From Myrica gale (taxonomy: Eukaryota; Streptophyta; Magnoliopsida; Fagales; Myricaceae): a DNA stretch of 64,000 bases. A model generated the notes under the pieces. It saw only the letters and a list, made by a program, of their open reading frames with translations. It had not been told where the DNA came from and did no database searches. Both the position numbers and the translations under genes were made by a program. Every line of letters starts with the position of its first letter. Positions within the stretch are counted from its first letter, which is position 1. Below are positions 11,100 to 22,815 of this stretch, in pieces. The stretch covers positions 16,313,501-16,377,500 of the forward strand of contig OZ005605.1 of assembly GCA_963930655.1 (NCBI GenBank). Reading direction: 5' to 3'.

Positions 11100-12330
11100 G
11101 TTTCGTCACACAGCAATCGATCGGTACATAAATGATCGATCGTTACTTTTATGACAAAACGCTCTGTCACAAAATACAAACTGTTTGACGATGAAATTAC
11201 GTTGTCATCACTACCAATCGATCAGTAGTATATAAACTGATCAATCGTTGAAAAATTAACACGTGGCAATGTATAGTGATCGATCGGTGAAAACACTGAT
11301 CGATCATCATGCGTAACAGTAGGAAAATGTGGGACGTCGATCAATCGTTATATTATACTGATCGATCATTGAAGCAACGAATATAATTCTGCCATGTGTT
11401 TCCACATTTTACGTAACAGTTACTTTTTCAAATTGGCGTTTGATCGTTGAATGTACGGTCGATCGTTGAACCAACGAACGGTAAAACGCCACATGTTGGA
11501 ACTGAACATGATTGATCATCGAAAGTATTGATCGATTGTCGCGAACGATTATATGAAACCATCGAACTCATTTTTACCAGTTATCTCCACAAATTCTCAC
11601 CAAATCCTCTCAAATTTCTACGATCGAGTTCGTGCTACGTCAAAGGTACGTACTTATATTGTTTTTTAAGCGCTTTATATTCGTTTTTAGTTTAGTTTTT
11701 TAAATATGCAATATGATCCATTTAGGTCAGTAAAAATGTAGTTTTTTTAGTGTTAACTTATTTTTTAGAAGTTTAGAATTGTTTAGAGTTCAATTTGGGG
11801 TGATTTTGGGTATGTTTGGGGTTATCATAGGAACTATAATTTTTTTCGAGTCGTCCCCGCAACGATCGATTGTGTGTTCAAGGCGATCCATCATTATGTA
11901 GTTGGTGAGAAATGACGATCCATTGTCTGAGTTCAACGATCGATCGTGAGATGCTCGATCGGCGATTGAAACTGTGTGTTTAGATTTGTATACGATTGGT
12001 CGCATGTGTGATTCATCGATTGTTACTTAAAACTGTGCATTTTATTTGAAGACGATTGATCGTCTATTCGCTTACCGATCGATTAGTAAATTTAATTTGA
12101 AACGATTTGTTTTAATATGTGACGATTGATCGTCTTAGTGGCGATCGATCTCTTGTGTAATACGATGTGTTTTGGTGCATGTACTAATCCATCGCCAAGT
12201 TCAGTGATAGATCCCGTACGAACAGTTTTTGTATAAGCGATCGATCGCTTAAATATGCAATTGATCGTTACATTTAGCGATCGATTGTTGTAATTGCCGA
12301 TAGATTGTCATTTTGTTGCAGCCTAATTAT
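11100..12330. repeat. CGATCGATC subterminal repeat array, left
   Basis: Many copies of the self-complementary motif CGATCGATCG and one-mismatch variants (GATCGATCGT, CGATCGATCA) in both orientations, spaced by tens of bases. Similar clusters lie at 14140-14720, 15230-15380 and 17850-18370. By analogy with Spm these would be binding sites for the element's DNA-binding protein (inference). Confidence 0.85.
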
Positions 12331-12403
12331 TTCAAATTTTAATTATATTATTGTGATTATTTATTAACACATATTTATATGCAATTGTTGCAATATACCT
12401 AAA

Positions 12404-13470
12404 ATGTCAGGAGCCAAGCGTTCGCGCACTTCGACGCCACTCATCTGGTGATGACCCTGGAGAGGCGGATTGAGTACTTGGGAGGCGACCGGTGGCCAAA
12501 GAGCGTTCAGTGACGCTCTCAGATTCCCTCTACCAGCTCTTCGAGTACCAGAGATTCCTACATCAACTCTCCTGGGTAGATGGTTTTTGTGTGGATACCC
12601 TAGTGCACGATTTCTTCTGTGCACTTGTCTCGGTAGATAGAGCACCTGAGTTGCAGCTGGAAGTGCGAGGGGTGTAGTTCATATTCTCGGCAGACGTCAT
12701 TGCCGATTTCATTCACTACCCTCGCCCCGAGACTTCATTCCCTGCAGTACCGCTGACGGATGAGCAGAGGATATCAAAGCAGGATCTGTGGACACTGATG
12801 ACGAGGGAGACCTCTGCAGTTGTTGGCAGCATAATCAAGCGGAGTGAGTTCACTGCGTTTTGGCGGATTTTGTACCTTATTTGGACGCCAAACGTGGATG
12901 GAAAAACTCATGTTACAGAGTGCCCGTTTGCTAGAGCTTAGTGCATGCTCTTGTTGGGTCAGCAGACGCAGATAGATTTCCCACTATACATGTTAGAGCT
13001 GATTATGGATGAGGCTTGGGGAATTAAGGATTGTAGCCTCCTGTATGGCATGTTTCAAACTCAGTTCCTCACTTCCCGGGGTGTCGTGATCACTAGTGGG
13101 GAGACTCGGAAGGGGATTATGAGCGTACTGAACAAGTTCACCTTGTCCAGGAGCAGGGGGCATTGACACATCGGTTTGCTCGAAGAGCAGATATAGCCGC
13201 AAAGGGGACAACACGACCATCGACCGATGCTGGACCGAGCAAATCAGAGACACCTCTCAAGACGGGAGCACCTCCAGTGCCTCTTCCCTGGGTGGCCTAG
13301 CTATTTGAGACCTAGATAGTCGTGTCAGTGCGACTGTGAGGTCTGCTCTACTGCCTCTTGAGGAGCATGTTGAGAACTTGGAGAAGGAGATAGAGTGGCT
13401 CCGGGAAGACCAAGTGAAGCTCCAGACCGCCTTTGAAGGAGAGTCCACTGTCACATATGACGCACATCGA
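12404..13470 (+). pseudogene. Transposon-borne gene resembling the 'putative plant transposon protein' domain (PF20167), broken
   Basis: One frame runs from about 12492 to 13166 with two TAG stops (near 12675 and 12940). It reads LYQLFEYQRFLHQLSWVDG, FFCALVSVDRAPELQLEVRG, then FSADVIADFIHYPRPETSFP, SEFTAFWRILYLIWTPNVDG and DFPLYMLELIMDEAWG. The order (helical start, a .VRG..F.FS.DVI.D stretch, a later FW..L region) matches my memory of this gag-like domain found in plant transposons. Downstream (13330-13430) another frame encodes a coiled-coil, LEEHVENLEKEIEWLREDQV. The protein's function is unknown. The family call is from memory and moderate. Confidence 0.5.
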
Positions 13471-13911
13471 CGACGCGTTGGAAGAAATCAAGAAGACCCT
13501 AGATGAATTCAAGATAGAGGTAGATCCACATAAGATTTTCAGAGATATTCCAGATGACGTGGCGACTTTCCATGATGCTGTCGAACCTTATTTTTTATTA
13601 TGTTTTTACTATCTATTTTGGACATACATTTGGATTTCTATTTTTATTTATCTGTTTGATGTTGTGTTTTATTTGGATTTGGGTTTTTATTTACGTATTT
13701 GGGACATATCTGTTTATTTGTGGGTATGTAGTGATTTTGAATACAATTTATGTATTTTTTTATTTGTATTTTTTCTCGTCACTTAGATACGTAAATTGAT
13801 GAAAATACCCTTTGGTTGGCAAAATTAAAATACGTATCTAAATATAATTTAAGTTGTAATTTAAAGTGATCGATTAAATAAGTAATATAAGAATTTAAGT
13901 AAAAATGGGTA

Positions 13912-14600
13912 GGTAAATTTAGGGAAGCATGTATAAGTTGTACATGTCGCGTTATAGAAACATTTTGTAAGAGTTAGTATGAGGAATCTATTAATATGTC
14001 ATAAATTAGTGATTAAATCTTATTTAGCACATGATTATAAGATATTAGTGTGAGGTATGTATTAAGATGACATTATAAGTAAAATAATTTTAATAATTAA
14101 GTAATTTGTGTGGTTAAAAATCGTACCTTTAATAGTTAGGATGAACGATCGATCGATGAAGGACAGTGTCATTTAGATATGTCAAAACGACCGATCGGTG
14201 AAGGACGGATCGATTTTGTATAAACAAAGCGATCGATCCTCCAATACGCCGTCGTTATGGTTTACAAAACTGATCGATCAATAATTTGTCAAACGATTGA
14301 TTGTTTCTATGCGTGGTCGTTTTAGTTGCACGACGCGATCGATCATCAATATAAAGCTAGCGATCGCTTTGCACGACGTCTTTTTTAGGAAAACATGTAT
14401 AAGTTGTACATGTTGGATCATACAAACATTTTGTAAGAGTTAGTATGAAAAATCTATTAATGTCATAAATTAGTAATATAACACTTATTTAGCACATGAT
14501 TATAAGATATAAATGTGATGTATGTATTAAGATGACATTATAAGTAAAATAATTTTAATAGTTAAGTAATTTGTCTAGTTAAAAATCATTTTTTTAATAT
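13912..14600. repeat. Tandem-type duplication of about 215 bp inside the CACTA element
   Basis: The block at about 13920-14140 (starting GCATGTATAAGTTGTACATG) recurs at about 14392-14600 (starting ACATGTATAAGTTGTACATG), about 472 bases apart. Both contain AGAGTTAGTATGA, TTAGCACATGATTATAAGAT and GATGACATTATAAGTAAAAT. Each copy is followed by CGATCGATC-rich sequence, so the duplicated unit probably includes part of the repeat array. Confidence 0.85.
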
Positions 14601-15612
14601 AGAGAATCATTGATTGATCAGTGACATAACGACGATTAATTCTAATGATCGATCGCTCAAAAAATATAGAGAGAATTTTAAAGCTGACATGACGAATGAT
14701 CGGTATAATTACCTATCGATCGGGGTTTATCAAGCTTCAAATGCCCAAATGCTCTAAGGTCGTGAGTGTAGTGTAAAAACACACCCACGGCGAGAGGAGA
14801 CCGAAAACTTGCGGCAATGAGCGATTTCTACTTTAAACTTAATCAAAACACCGTTTTTTAGTTGAGAGAGTATTTAGAATAGCTTAAGAGTAAGTCCAAG
14901 CTGAAGTTCATTGGTTTTTTAACCCGGTGAATATTGAAAATTTTGGGCAAAAGTTTTGAGAGTTTGGTTAGGATTTAGTTCATTTTGTTGTTGATTTTGC
15001 TCAAGAGGTAATATACTCGACCCATACTACGATTTAGGAATGTTTTGTTGGTTATTTGGTGAGTTTTTTTATTTGGGTATTGTGGATATGATTTGTGATT
15101 ATTAGAGCTTATTTGTACGTTTTAAATATGTACATTGTAATGAGAATTGATTGAGGATGATTTGGGAGTGCTTTGGGCGTGGATTTGAGTGTGAGGGGAG
15201 GGTTGCCATGTGTTTTACGATATGGGTAATAGACGATCGATCGTTTGTTAGATGGAATATAGAAGATGATCGATCATTGTATTTTAGACGATTGATCTTC
15301 TGTTAGATGGATGTGTGACGATCGATCGTATTATTTAGGCAATCGGTCGTCCATATAATTTACAACCGATCGTCGATCGATCGCTGGTTAAGGCAGTGTG
15401 CAAAGTTAATGATCATGTGTAGCATTTATACCATTTACATGTTTGATTATTGAAGTGCTTGAGATTTGGAAATGAATTATTGAGTTTGAGAAGCATGGAG
15501 GATGGATATTGGAGTATTTTTTACTTGTTCTGTTTGGGTATATTTTTAGGATAGAATGTGTGTACCCTTAGACCTGTTCAAGTGTTAAGACTCGTTAAAA
15601 CCTTAATTCGCT

Positions 15613-15891
15613 ATGGAGGACAATGTCATTGACTTGTTTATAGACTTACGACAGTTTAACCTTAATCCGCTATGGAGGGATGACGTTGCGCCAAATGTCA
15701 TCCAAGCTTCTGATGCAATTGATCGGCGGAAGAGAATACGTATAGATAGTAATGATGTTTCGGTGGGGGATGAAGCAGAAATTGAAGAAAATAGTGAAGA
15801 AAGTGGGGACGAAGATTCGTTCGAAAGTGATACCGACTCTACTAAGGATGAGGCATCTGGCGATCACTTGCAAAAATCAGATTATGATTAA
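15613..15891 (+). CDS. Acidic 92-residue ORF in the CACTA element
   Basis: ATG ORF starting MEDNVIDLFIDLRQFN, with an acidic C-terminal half (EEIEENSEESGDEDSFESD-like). It lies upstream of the Transposase_24 gene on the same strand and may be its first exon or a separate small protein. The ATG region repeats itself: CCTTAATTCGCTATGGAGGA at 15600 resembles CCTTAATCCGCTATGGAGGG at 15659. No known domain recognised. Confidence 0.4.
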   Translation: MEDNVIDLFIDLRQFNLNPLWRDDVAPNVIQASDAIDRRKRIRIDSNDVSVGDEAEIEENSEESGDEDSFESDTDSTKDEASGDHLQKSDYD

Positions 15892-16039
15892 TAATTTATT
15901 TCAAGTACATTTTCTTTGTAATGTTGATGTTTGCTGAATTGTTTTTACTGTTATTGTCTCTTTTACCACGTCTTTATGGTTACTAAAATTTCCTTTAGTT
16001 AGTTCTGGACAATTGCATGACGCACTCACTCCGCTTAGT

Positions 16040-17712
16040 ATGACTCTGATCCCGAGTCCTACTCAGAGAGCTCCTTCTCCGAGACCGAACGAAGCCATGA
16101 GTCAAGGCACATCAGCTTGTCCTAGTAGTTGTGCATGTAAGAAATTATTCTAAGTTGTATTTTAATTTTTTAAGTTAAACGAAGAACTTTGTTAATTTGA
16201 TTTTATGTAGCGACATCTGCTTCTAAGTGCGAGCGAGGTAGTAGACGTGGGGTCGATTTGGAGAGAAGTCTTGGGTCCGGGTTCGGGTCCGAAAAATTAT
16301 TGGTGCATATCCTGGAGGGAGAGTGTGGAGGAGTGTCTTCCAGTACTGCCACCCTATCCATGAAGATTGGAATGTTAGTCCGAGGGTTGATTCCGATCTC
16401 CGTTAACAAGTGGGTCGATGTTCCTGCAAAAGTGAAGGAGTACATAATGGATTGTGTGTTGGTATGATTAAACTTGTAAACATAGTATTCTTGGTTAAAT
16501 ATTTTGTTTATCATTGTAATATTGTATGTTTTTGTACTTATGCAGGATCACTTCCACCTTGACTACACAAGTCCAGAGGACGTGAGAACGGTGGTCGAGA
16601 CTATGATGACAGCACGTCGAACGCACCGCAATCGGATGCATGTGTATATCAAAAAGTTCCCAGGTAAAAAGGCGGTATTGCTGAAGCCCCACCCTGATAC
16701 CACAAAAGAACAGTGGAAGGAGTTATGTGATATGTTCACCAGCAAAGCATTTTTGGTACGTGATTTACAGAAACTCATTGCTTAAATATTGGATTCTTTT
16801 TAAATCTAATTACTTACAATATTGCATAAATGAAGCAATCAAAATAAGAAAAATAGATCAGAGTTAACTGTGAATCACGCTGCTGGTTCGCACTTATTTA
16901 AACACACTCGAGCTTGCATGGTAAGTGAAATACTAAATTATGAATTTTATTCATATTTTTCGTCGATAACTTTATGTTATTTCCATGTAGAAAAATCAAG
17001 AAAGCAGGGAAATCAATCCTGCAAAGATGTATAAGAAGAATTATACAAACAAAGATGATGTTTGGACCTCAGAAGGATCGAGAGAAATTTATGTAAGTCG
17101 CTTTCATTATAATGTACTTTATGTAATATATGTATAGTTTATCTGCTTTAATTTTTCTGCTAATTATTGTTAATTCTCATAAATGGATAGATGCTTTATA
17201 GCACCAGTGTGATTTAGAAGGGAAGACTTACACCGAAATTGAAGCATATTATGAGATATTGGGTAACAAGTCCTCTGCCTTCATCAAGTCTAACTACACA
17301 GTCTTTTGATCTATAGAACCAGCTAGCGAGGGTAAGGGATGAGATAGAAGCAATGAGAGCTGCTAAAGAAAAAAGACTTGCAAGAATTTGCGAAGAAGCA
17401 AGCTGAGATGGAGGCCTAGCTGCGGGACCCCCGTGAGGAGCAACGGGTGGAGTATGAGGGCATCCGGTTGGAACAGGAGGACCACATGAAAATGGAGCAG
17501 GAACGCATGCGAGTGAAGCACGAGGAGCGCATGCAAAAGGAGCAAGAGAGCTTACGGGCAGAAATATCAAAGGAGCTGGAGAAGAAAATGTTCAATGTAA
17601 TGGAGAAGAAAATGAGCGACTATTTAGCCAGTTTGGGGGCTCAAAAATGTAGATACATGTATGTTGTAATAGCTTTGTGTTTATGTATTATTACAATGTT
17701 ATTTTTGGATTA
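16040..17712 (+). CDS. Plant transposase, Ptta/En/Spm family (Transposase_24), multi-exon, possibly degenerate
   Basis: Accessory DNA-binding-type protein of plant CACTA elements. Exon 1 (16040-16136) starts MTLIPSPTQRAPSPRPNEAM. Exon 2 (16211-16461) carries SMKIGMLVRGLIPISVNKWV and VKEYIMDCVL. Exon 3 (16546-16755) carries RNRMHVYIKKFPGKKAV and TKEQWKELCDMFTSKAF. Exons 1-3 join in phase with GT..AG borders. Later remnants: NKKNRSELTVNHAAGSHLFK (about 16840-16918), ESREINPAKMYKKNY (16989-17091) and EGKTYTEIEAYYEILGN (about 17210). A coiled-coil tail follows from 17447 (EQEDHMKMEQERMRVKHEER) to the stop at 17712. The IG.LVR..IPI.V..W, FP and QW..LC..F blocks are diagnostic. The fourth exon does not join in phase and a TGA ends the EILGN segment, so the gene may be broken. 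Confidence 0.7.
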
Positions 17713-17849
17713 ATTAAAGATCATTATGTATTATTATTGAACATAATTAATGTGATTATTGTATTGTTATTGGAATAGTACGTGTTGTATAATATTTTCT
17801 ATTATTCTTGTTTTGTAAAAAAACTAATTCTGCTATTACCATTTGATCA

Positions 17850-18370
17850 TCAATTACAGCGATCGGTCATTTATTGCGATAACGATAGATCGCGAATACC
17901 ACCGATCGATCGTCAGAATTAATACGACTAAAATAATGATCGATCAGTAATATAATCGATCGATCGGGTCCGTGCAAGTGATCCATCGATGTTATAATGA
18001 CCGATCGGGTGAGAAATACACGATCGATCGTTACATGAAACCGATCGATCGTTACATGACACCGATCGATCACACAATAAATCATCGTTCCATCACTGAA
18101 ATAAGCGACCGATCATCTAATTCAAACGATCGATCAAGTAGAAAAACACGACCGATCATCTAATTCAAACGATCGATCGAGACTAGCTATAATCAATATT
18201 TATCGATCGATCACCATATGTACTTGATCGATTGTCATAAACTCTGCGATCGATCAGTATCATCTTCCGACCGATCATTTCCAAACAAAGACCGACAGAC
18301 CGATGATTTCACCGATCGACCACTTCTATTTCAACGATCGATCGGTGAATTTATCGATCGATCATGGTAT
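17850..18370. repeat. CGATCGATC subterminal repeat array, right
   Basis: Dense run of CGATCGATC, ACCGATCGATC and GATCGATCG motifs between the transposase gene and the right terminal repeat. It is denser than the left array. Confidence 0.85.
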
Positions 18371-20596
18371 TTAGTGACGAAAAAAGTTGGTCACTAAAAA
18401 CTTTGCGTGACGAAATTCGTGTTTCGTCACGAAATACATTTTGTGAAGCTCTTATGCTGATGGACCTCGTGAAGAAAAAGTTTCGTCACTAAATCTTTTA
18501 GTGATGAAAGTTAGATTTTTAGTGACGAAAACTTTCGTGACCAACAGCCATTTATTTTTTGTAGTGATATGGTGGAAACATTCCTTCGACCGTTTGAGAT
18601 GTGTGTTAAAGACGGTGATGTTAGCAGTGTAATGTGCTCTTACAACCGCGTCAATGATACCAACTTGTGCTGATACGACTCTTAAAAATACCATCAGAAG
18701 AGAATGGAATCTTCACGGGTATAATTAGCAACTTTTTTGTTTTAGCGAACAGTACTAGCTCTGATTTTTATTATATACTACCCTCACATCTTAGCTTATG
18801 TCGGAGTAACACAGTACTGGTTTCATAAAAACCAACAGTACTCTCAAAAACAAAAAGATTTAACCAACAAATAAAATAAAAAAGTAATAGGCCTAAAATT
18901 TAATATTAGCAAAGCCAATTTATCTAGATGCAGAATATATACCTCTGATCATACCATAAGACAAAGCATCTAAATCCACACATTGAACCTCATGATCACT
19001 AAATATGATATCCCTGACCACCAGCAAATTACTACTACTACATTCTGCTCACCTCACATGCATGTAAATTCTTACACATTTTAATGTGTTATATATTCTC
19101 CAGGTACATAGTCTCAGATTGCGATTCTATAGAAGTGATAGTGAATGGCCACAAGTGGCTTGGCGACACAAAGGCGAATGCCGTTGCAAAAGTCCTGAAA
19201 GTAGGTGAGTCTTTTTGGCCAGCTTGACACACGTACACAGAGCGACATATAATATAAATTATACATTTTTAATTTAGTATTATCTATCCTTGCTAATTAA
19301 TTTCATTTAGTTATATTTGAATTTTAGGCTTGGATTTGGATTGCGGAGTCTACTATATACACTAACAACGCAGTAGAGCAAGGGAAAGATAAGGAGGGAG
19401 ACGTCGACAAGGCACTGAACAACCTCTATATTGTTCTCTTGAGGCTTGGATTCTTTGATGGAAATCCTTCTTTAGAACGGCTCGGGCGAAAGGATGTGTG
19501 CTCCCGCGAACACGTTGAATTAGCTAGGGAAGCAGCAAGAGAAGGAATCGTCCTTCTCAAGAATGAGGACCAGACTTTGCCTCTACACCACCGCCATGAT
19601 TGGAAACTATGCAGGTATTAATTGTACTGGAAATGTAACTAATTCCCATGCGATATGCAATGGGCTGGATGGTTTGCCTCTCCCGTTGATGGTTTCTCTG
19701 CACGTAGAAAAGTGCGATATGCAATGGGCTGGATACCCTGGGGAGGAAGGTGGCGGTGCCATCGCCGATGTAATTTTGGGAAGATACAATCCTGGTAATT
19801 ATTTGTTCTATTTCATTTTAATAACCCTAATTTTCATCAGACTCGCTAATGCTTCACGTAATAACAGCAAAATTGCCTTACAAGGTACAAATTTATGGAT
19901 CAGGATTCTCTCTTTGACGACAAAATATGATAATTTAATTAAAAAAAAAGATACACACATTTGTGAGTCCTATTATAATATTGAATGCTACCGAATTGAT
20001 TACTGAATAGCGCGAGTTCAACAACATTCAATGCATCACGTGATTTTCATGACATCCATGCCGCTGAGGCCGATCCCTAGTTTGGGGTACCCGGGGAGGA
20101 CATACAAAATTCTAGGACGGCCGTACAGTCTACGGTCTACCCCTTCCGTTATGGACTCAGCTACACCAAATTTGGACACCGGCTACTATCCTCCAAGAGG
20201 CCTTCACTCCACATAAACCTAAACAACCCGCAGCATTGCCATGACTTAAACGTATGCCAGGAACGTTCACAAGCACTCTTGCCCCGCAGTTCTAATAGAC
20301 GATTTGAAATGCGAGCAGAACATTGAGTTGCAGGTTGAAGTAAAAAATGTAGGAAGCAGGGACGGAAGTGAGGTCATCATTGTCTACTTGAGGCCCCCGC
20401 AGGGCATTGTTGGGGCTCCTCTTAAGCTGGTCATTGGGTTTCAGAGGGCCTTTTGAAGAAAGGATTTCCAAGAGGGTCAACTTCGTATTCAACGCTTGAC
20501 TACAATGCTTACAAACTCCTGCCATCCGGTTGGCACACAATTGTGGTTGGAGATGGCGTAGTCTCATTCCCCCTTCAACTCAGCTTTGCTTCCTAG

Positions 20597-21016
20597 AAGC
20601 TTGGGAAAGCAATGGAAACGCTGCTAGTGAATTACAATCGGTGGTGTTGAAAACAATTCCAAAATTTTGATCAAGAAAATAATAATAAAAAATTACTATA
20701 AAAATTATCTCTCTTTTCAATCAAACCATCTCTTTCCATTACCATAAACATAAATAATTTTACATTTTCATAAATAATTTTACTTTTTCACAAAATTTAA
20801 TAAAACTCTAATCGGTCTTAATTTTTACAACATACCTACAATTTTGATTTACAAACACCACATGATAGTCTATAGTGCCACATTTCAATACATCAATTGA
20901 TGAACTAGAACTATGGTTGGTTGGCGAGAAATTGTTTTTTTTTTTAAAAAAACAAACTACTAAGGGTTATAACCAAACATAATCCGCATCATTCTAGAGT
21001 ATTTTTTTATTTTCCA
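20597..21016. other. AT-rich intergenic stretch
   Basis: Downstream of the GH3 stop codon. AT-rich, with no gene or repeat that I recognise up to the second TRIM. Confidence 0.5.
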
Positions 21017-21021
21017 GTTTC

Positions 21022-21372
21022 TATTAGAATTTACACAATATGTGAAAGGTGGACCTAACTCAACTCCAAAAGACGCCTTGAGGAGTGAGGGATGTCACAA
21101 CCTTATAAAGAGCACATTGACTAGTTTCTCTAGCAATGTGGGACTTTCAACACGCCCCCTCACGTGTGGCAGGAGGACATCCAAGCCAACACGTGAAAAC
21201 GGGTGACGGTGGACCACAAACTAGGAATTTTGCTCTGATACCATATTAGAATTTACACAATATGTGAGGTGGACCTAACTCAACTCCAAAAGATGCCTTG
21301 AGGAGTGAGGGATGTCACAACCTTATAAAGAGCACATTGACTAGTTTCTCTAGCAACGTGAGACTTTCAACG
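21022..21372 (-). mobile_element. TRIM element, 351 bp, complete
   Basis: Direct repeats 21022-21152 and 21244-21372 (about 130 bases, nearly identical) are the LTRs. On the minus strand they start near TGTTGAAAGTC and end CTAATA. The primer-binding site TGGTATCAGAGCA (21231-21243, minus strand) matches initiator tRNA-Met. The purine tract CGTGAGGGGGCG adjoins the left LTR. The target GTTTC is duplicated at 21017-21021 and 21373-21377. No coding capacity. It shares GTCTCAC.TTGCTA with the TRIM at 9.8 kb, so both likely belong to one broad family. Confidence 0.92.
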
Positions 21373-21377
21373 GTTTC

Positions 21378-22780
21378 TATTTTTCACTCCAATATCTAAA
21401 GCCAAAATATTCTGAAGTAAATTGAGGTAGATATCGAGTGTTAGTAAATTAACCTTTTCAACGGAGAGAGTGTTGATATTGGTTGAGAAGGTAATTATTT
21501 GTCGAGTGGGACTGGTTTTTCTTTTTCTTTTGACTGGACAGGTGTAATGTTGTCTTAAAGCTAACCCCCATATGCCCATGTCCAGAAAGATTTCCCCAAG
21601 TCTACTGACGGATTTTTCTTTCCAGTTACCCCACTGCTAAGCCAAATTAACGAGGCTTTGTCCAACTTATGCTCAAAGCTAGCACAAGATTGACCCATTA
21701 GACTGCCTAGTTATGGGCTTCCCATCATCATCACCACTCGTGAGACTTCTATGCACTGCTGCTATAACAGAAACCATTAGCGCTGTAAACATTATTCGCC
21801 CCAAGGTAAACATTCCCCACTTTTTACGAAGCAATGAATTCTAATTATAACCAAAACTGCCAGATGTTAAGACAGTACAGAAATATTGGATGCAGTCGAA
21901 TTGATCTCGAGGGGTAGATAAAGGGGCAAACTTTAGCTGGGGATGGGCAGTGGCTAAAAAGTTTTTGAAAGTTGTGCGTCAATAACCACCACCTGTGGGG
22001 CAGCAGTGGGATTGAAAGGTCGGGAGAGTAATACCATGCATGCATGACAACGACCATAAATGTTATGCTTCTTCAAAGGTAAAAAGAGACAGCGACAGAG
22101 ATTTGAGCATGTCATGCTCACCAAAAGTGATCGGTTGCCATTTGGGCATCTTTAAAATAACAATTGCAACTCGGATTCGGTACCAGTGATAAGCAATTGA
22201 CCCGACACCAGTGTGCCCCTAACACCATTAACTACTGGGTCTTGCAGGGGACCAGAATGCACTATCACTATGCATGTACGAACCTGGGATCCATACCTGC
22301 TACATACCTAACAGTGCACGACAAGAAAAAATGCAAAGAGTAGTAAGTAGAGCCATCTACAAATAGTTGCGTGCAAAATAACAGAAACAAGGATGACAAC
22401 GAGGATCATGTTTGTGACAAAATGAAATAAGCATCCACTTAGATTTGTCAAAATATAATTTGAAACTGACAGAATATTACACATATATATCGTTGATCCA
22501 AATTAGTGCCACAAAGAGAAGTGGCAGCTAGAAAAGATTGCATATTACAGTGACTCACTCATCCAATCAAAGCTTCCCTCCATAAGAGAAACTCACAGGT
22601 TCAACCATGAAAGCCACCGTTGGTAGAGCATTCCCCCCAATACAAGTATGAGTGCATTCTCTTAGACGGAATGAGTATCTAATACCTGCAAATTATTATT
22701 CCCTAATGCCATCTTGCTGCCAACGAGGGAGAGCAAGGGAGGGGGAGAGACCTAAATAGTACATAAACTTAATTTTAAAT
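21378..22780. other. Intergenic stretch
   Basis: No protein family or RNA gene recognised. The right part (about 22580-22815) is probably the 3' UTR of the bHLH gene that follows on the minus strand. Confidence 0.4.
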
Positions 22781-22815
22781 GGAGTTCAATCATCCTTACC
22801 ACAGCAAAGTCAGGA

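Larger units (their letters stand above)
10984..18566. mobile_element. CACTA (En/Spm-type) transposon, 7.58 kb, inserted in a GH3 exon
   Basis: The left end begins CACTATTAGAGACATTTAG and the right end, reverse complemented, begins CACTACAAAAAATAAATGG. Each is followed by inverted TAGTGACGAAA-type motifs. The 3-bp target duplication ATA is at 10981-10983 and 18567-18569. Removing the element restores the GH3 codons for EEQDMVETF. Subterminal zones (about 11100-12330 and 17850-18370) are dense in CGATCGATC-type repeats, as expected of CACTA transposase-binding arrays. Inside are a PF20167-like gene, an acidic ORF and a Transposase_24 (Ptta/En/Spm) gene. I saw no TNP2 transposase, so it is probably non-autonomous. 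Confidence 0.92.
9619..20596 (+). pseudogene. GH3 beta-xylosidase/alpha-arabinofuranosidase pseudogene, split by two transposons
   Basis: Plant GH3 beta-xylosidases are secreted enzymes that trim xylan and arabinan in the wall. Exon remnants: 9619-9764 ([31 protein letters not shown]) resumes after a TRIM at 10374-10535 (NYVRD, then SCCKHYAAY and DRFHFDAR). Next is 10973-10983 plus 18570-18718 ([20 protein letters not shown]), split by a CACTA element. Then 19104-19204 (YIVSDCDSIEV, holding the SDC.S catalytic-aspartate motif), 19328-19794 (LRLGFFDGNPSLERLG, AREAAREGIVLLKN, GYPGEEGGGAIADVILGRYN) and about 20046-20596 (MTSMPLRPIPSLGYPGRTYK, VYPFRYGLSYTKF, TIVVGDGVVSFPLQLSFAS then TAG). Frameshifts occur near 10390, 18655 and 19365 and in the last exon. 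About 130 residues between NYAGI and GYPGEE are missing, as is the whole 5' part. Clearly dead; the family call is certain. Confidence 0.93.

Noticed and set aside
13433..13799. Two overlapping Phe/Tyr/Leu-rich ORFs resembling membrane proteins
   Set aside because: AT-rich sequence downstream of the broken PF20167-like gene. Composition alone yields hydrophobic codons.
17867..18163. ORFs rich in DRSI and DRYMT repeats
   Set aside because: Translations of the CGATCGATC subterminal array. The repeat, not selection for protein, explains the open frames.
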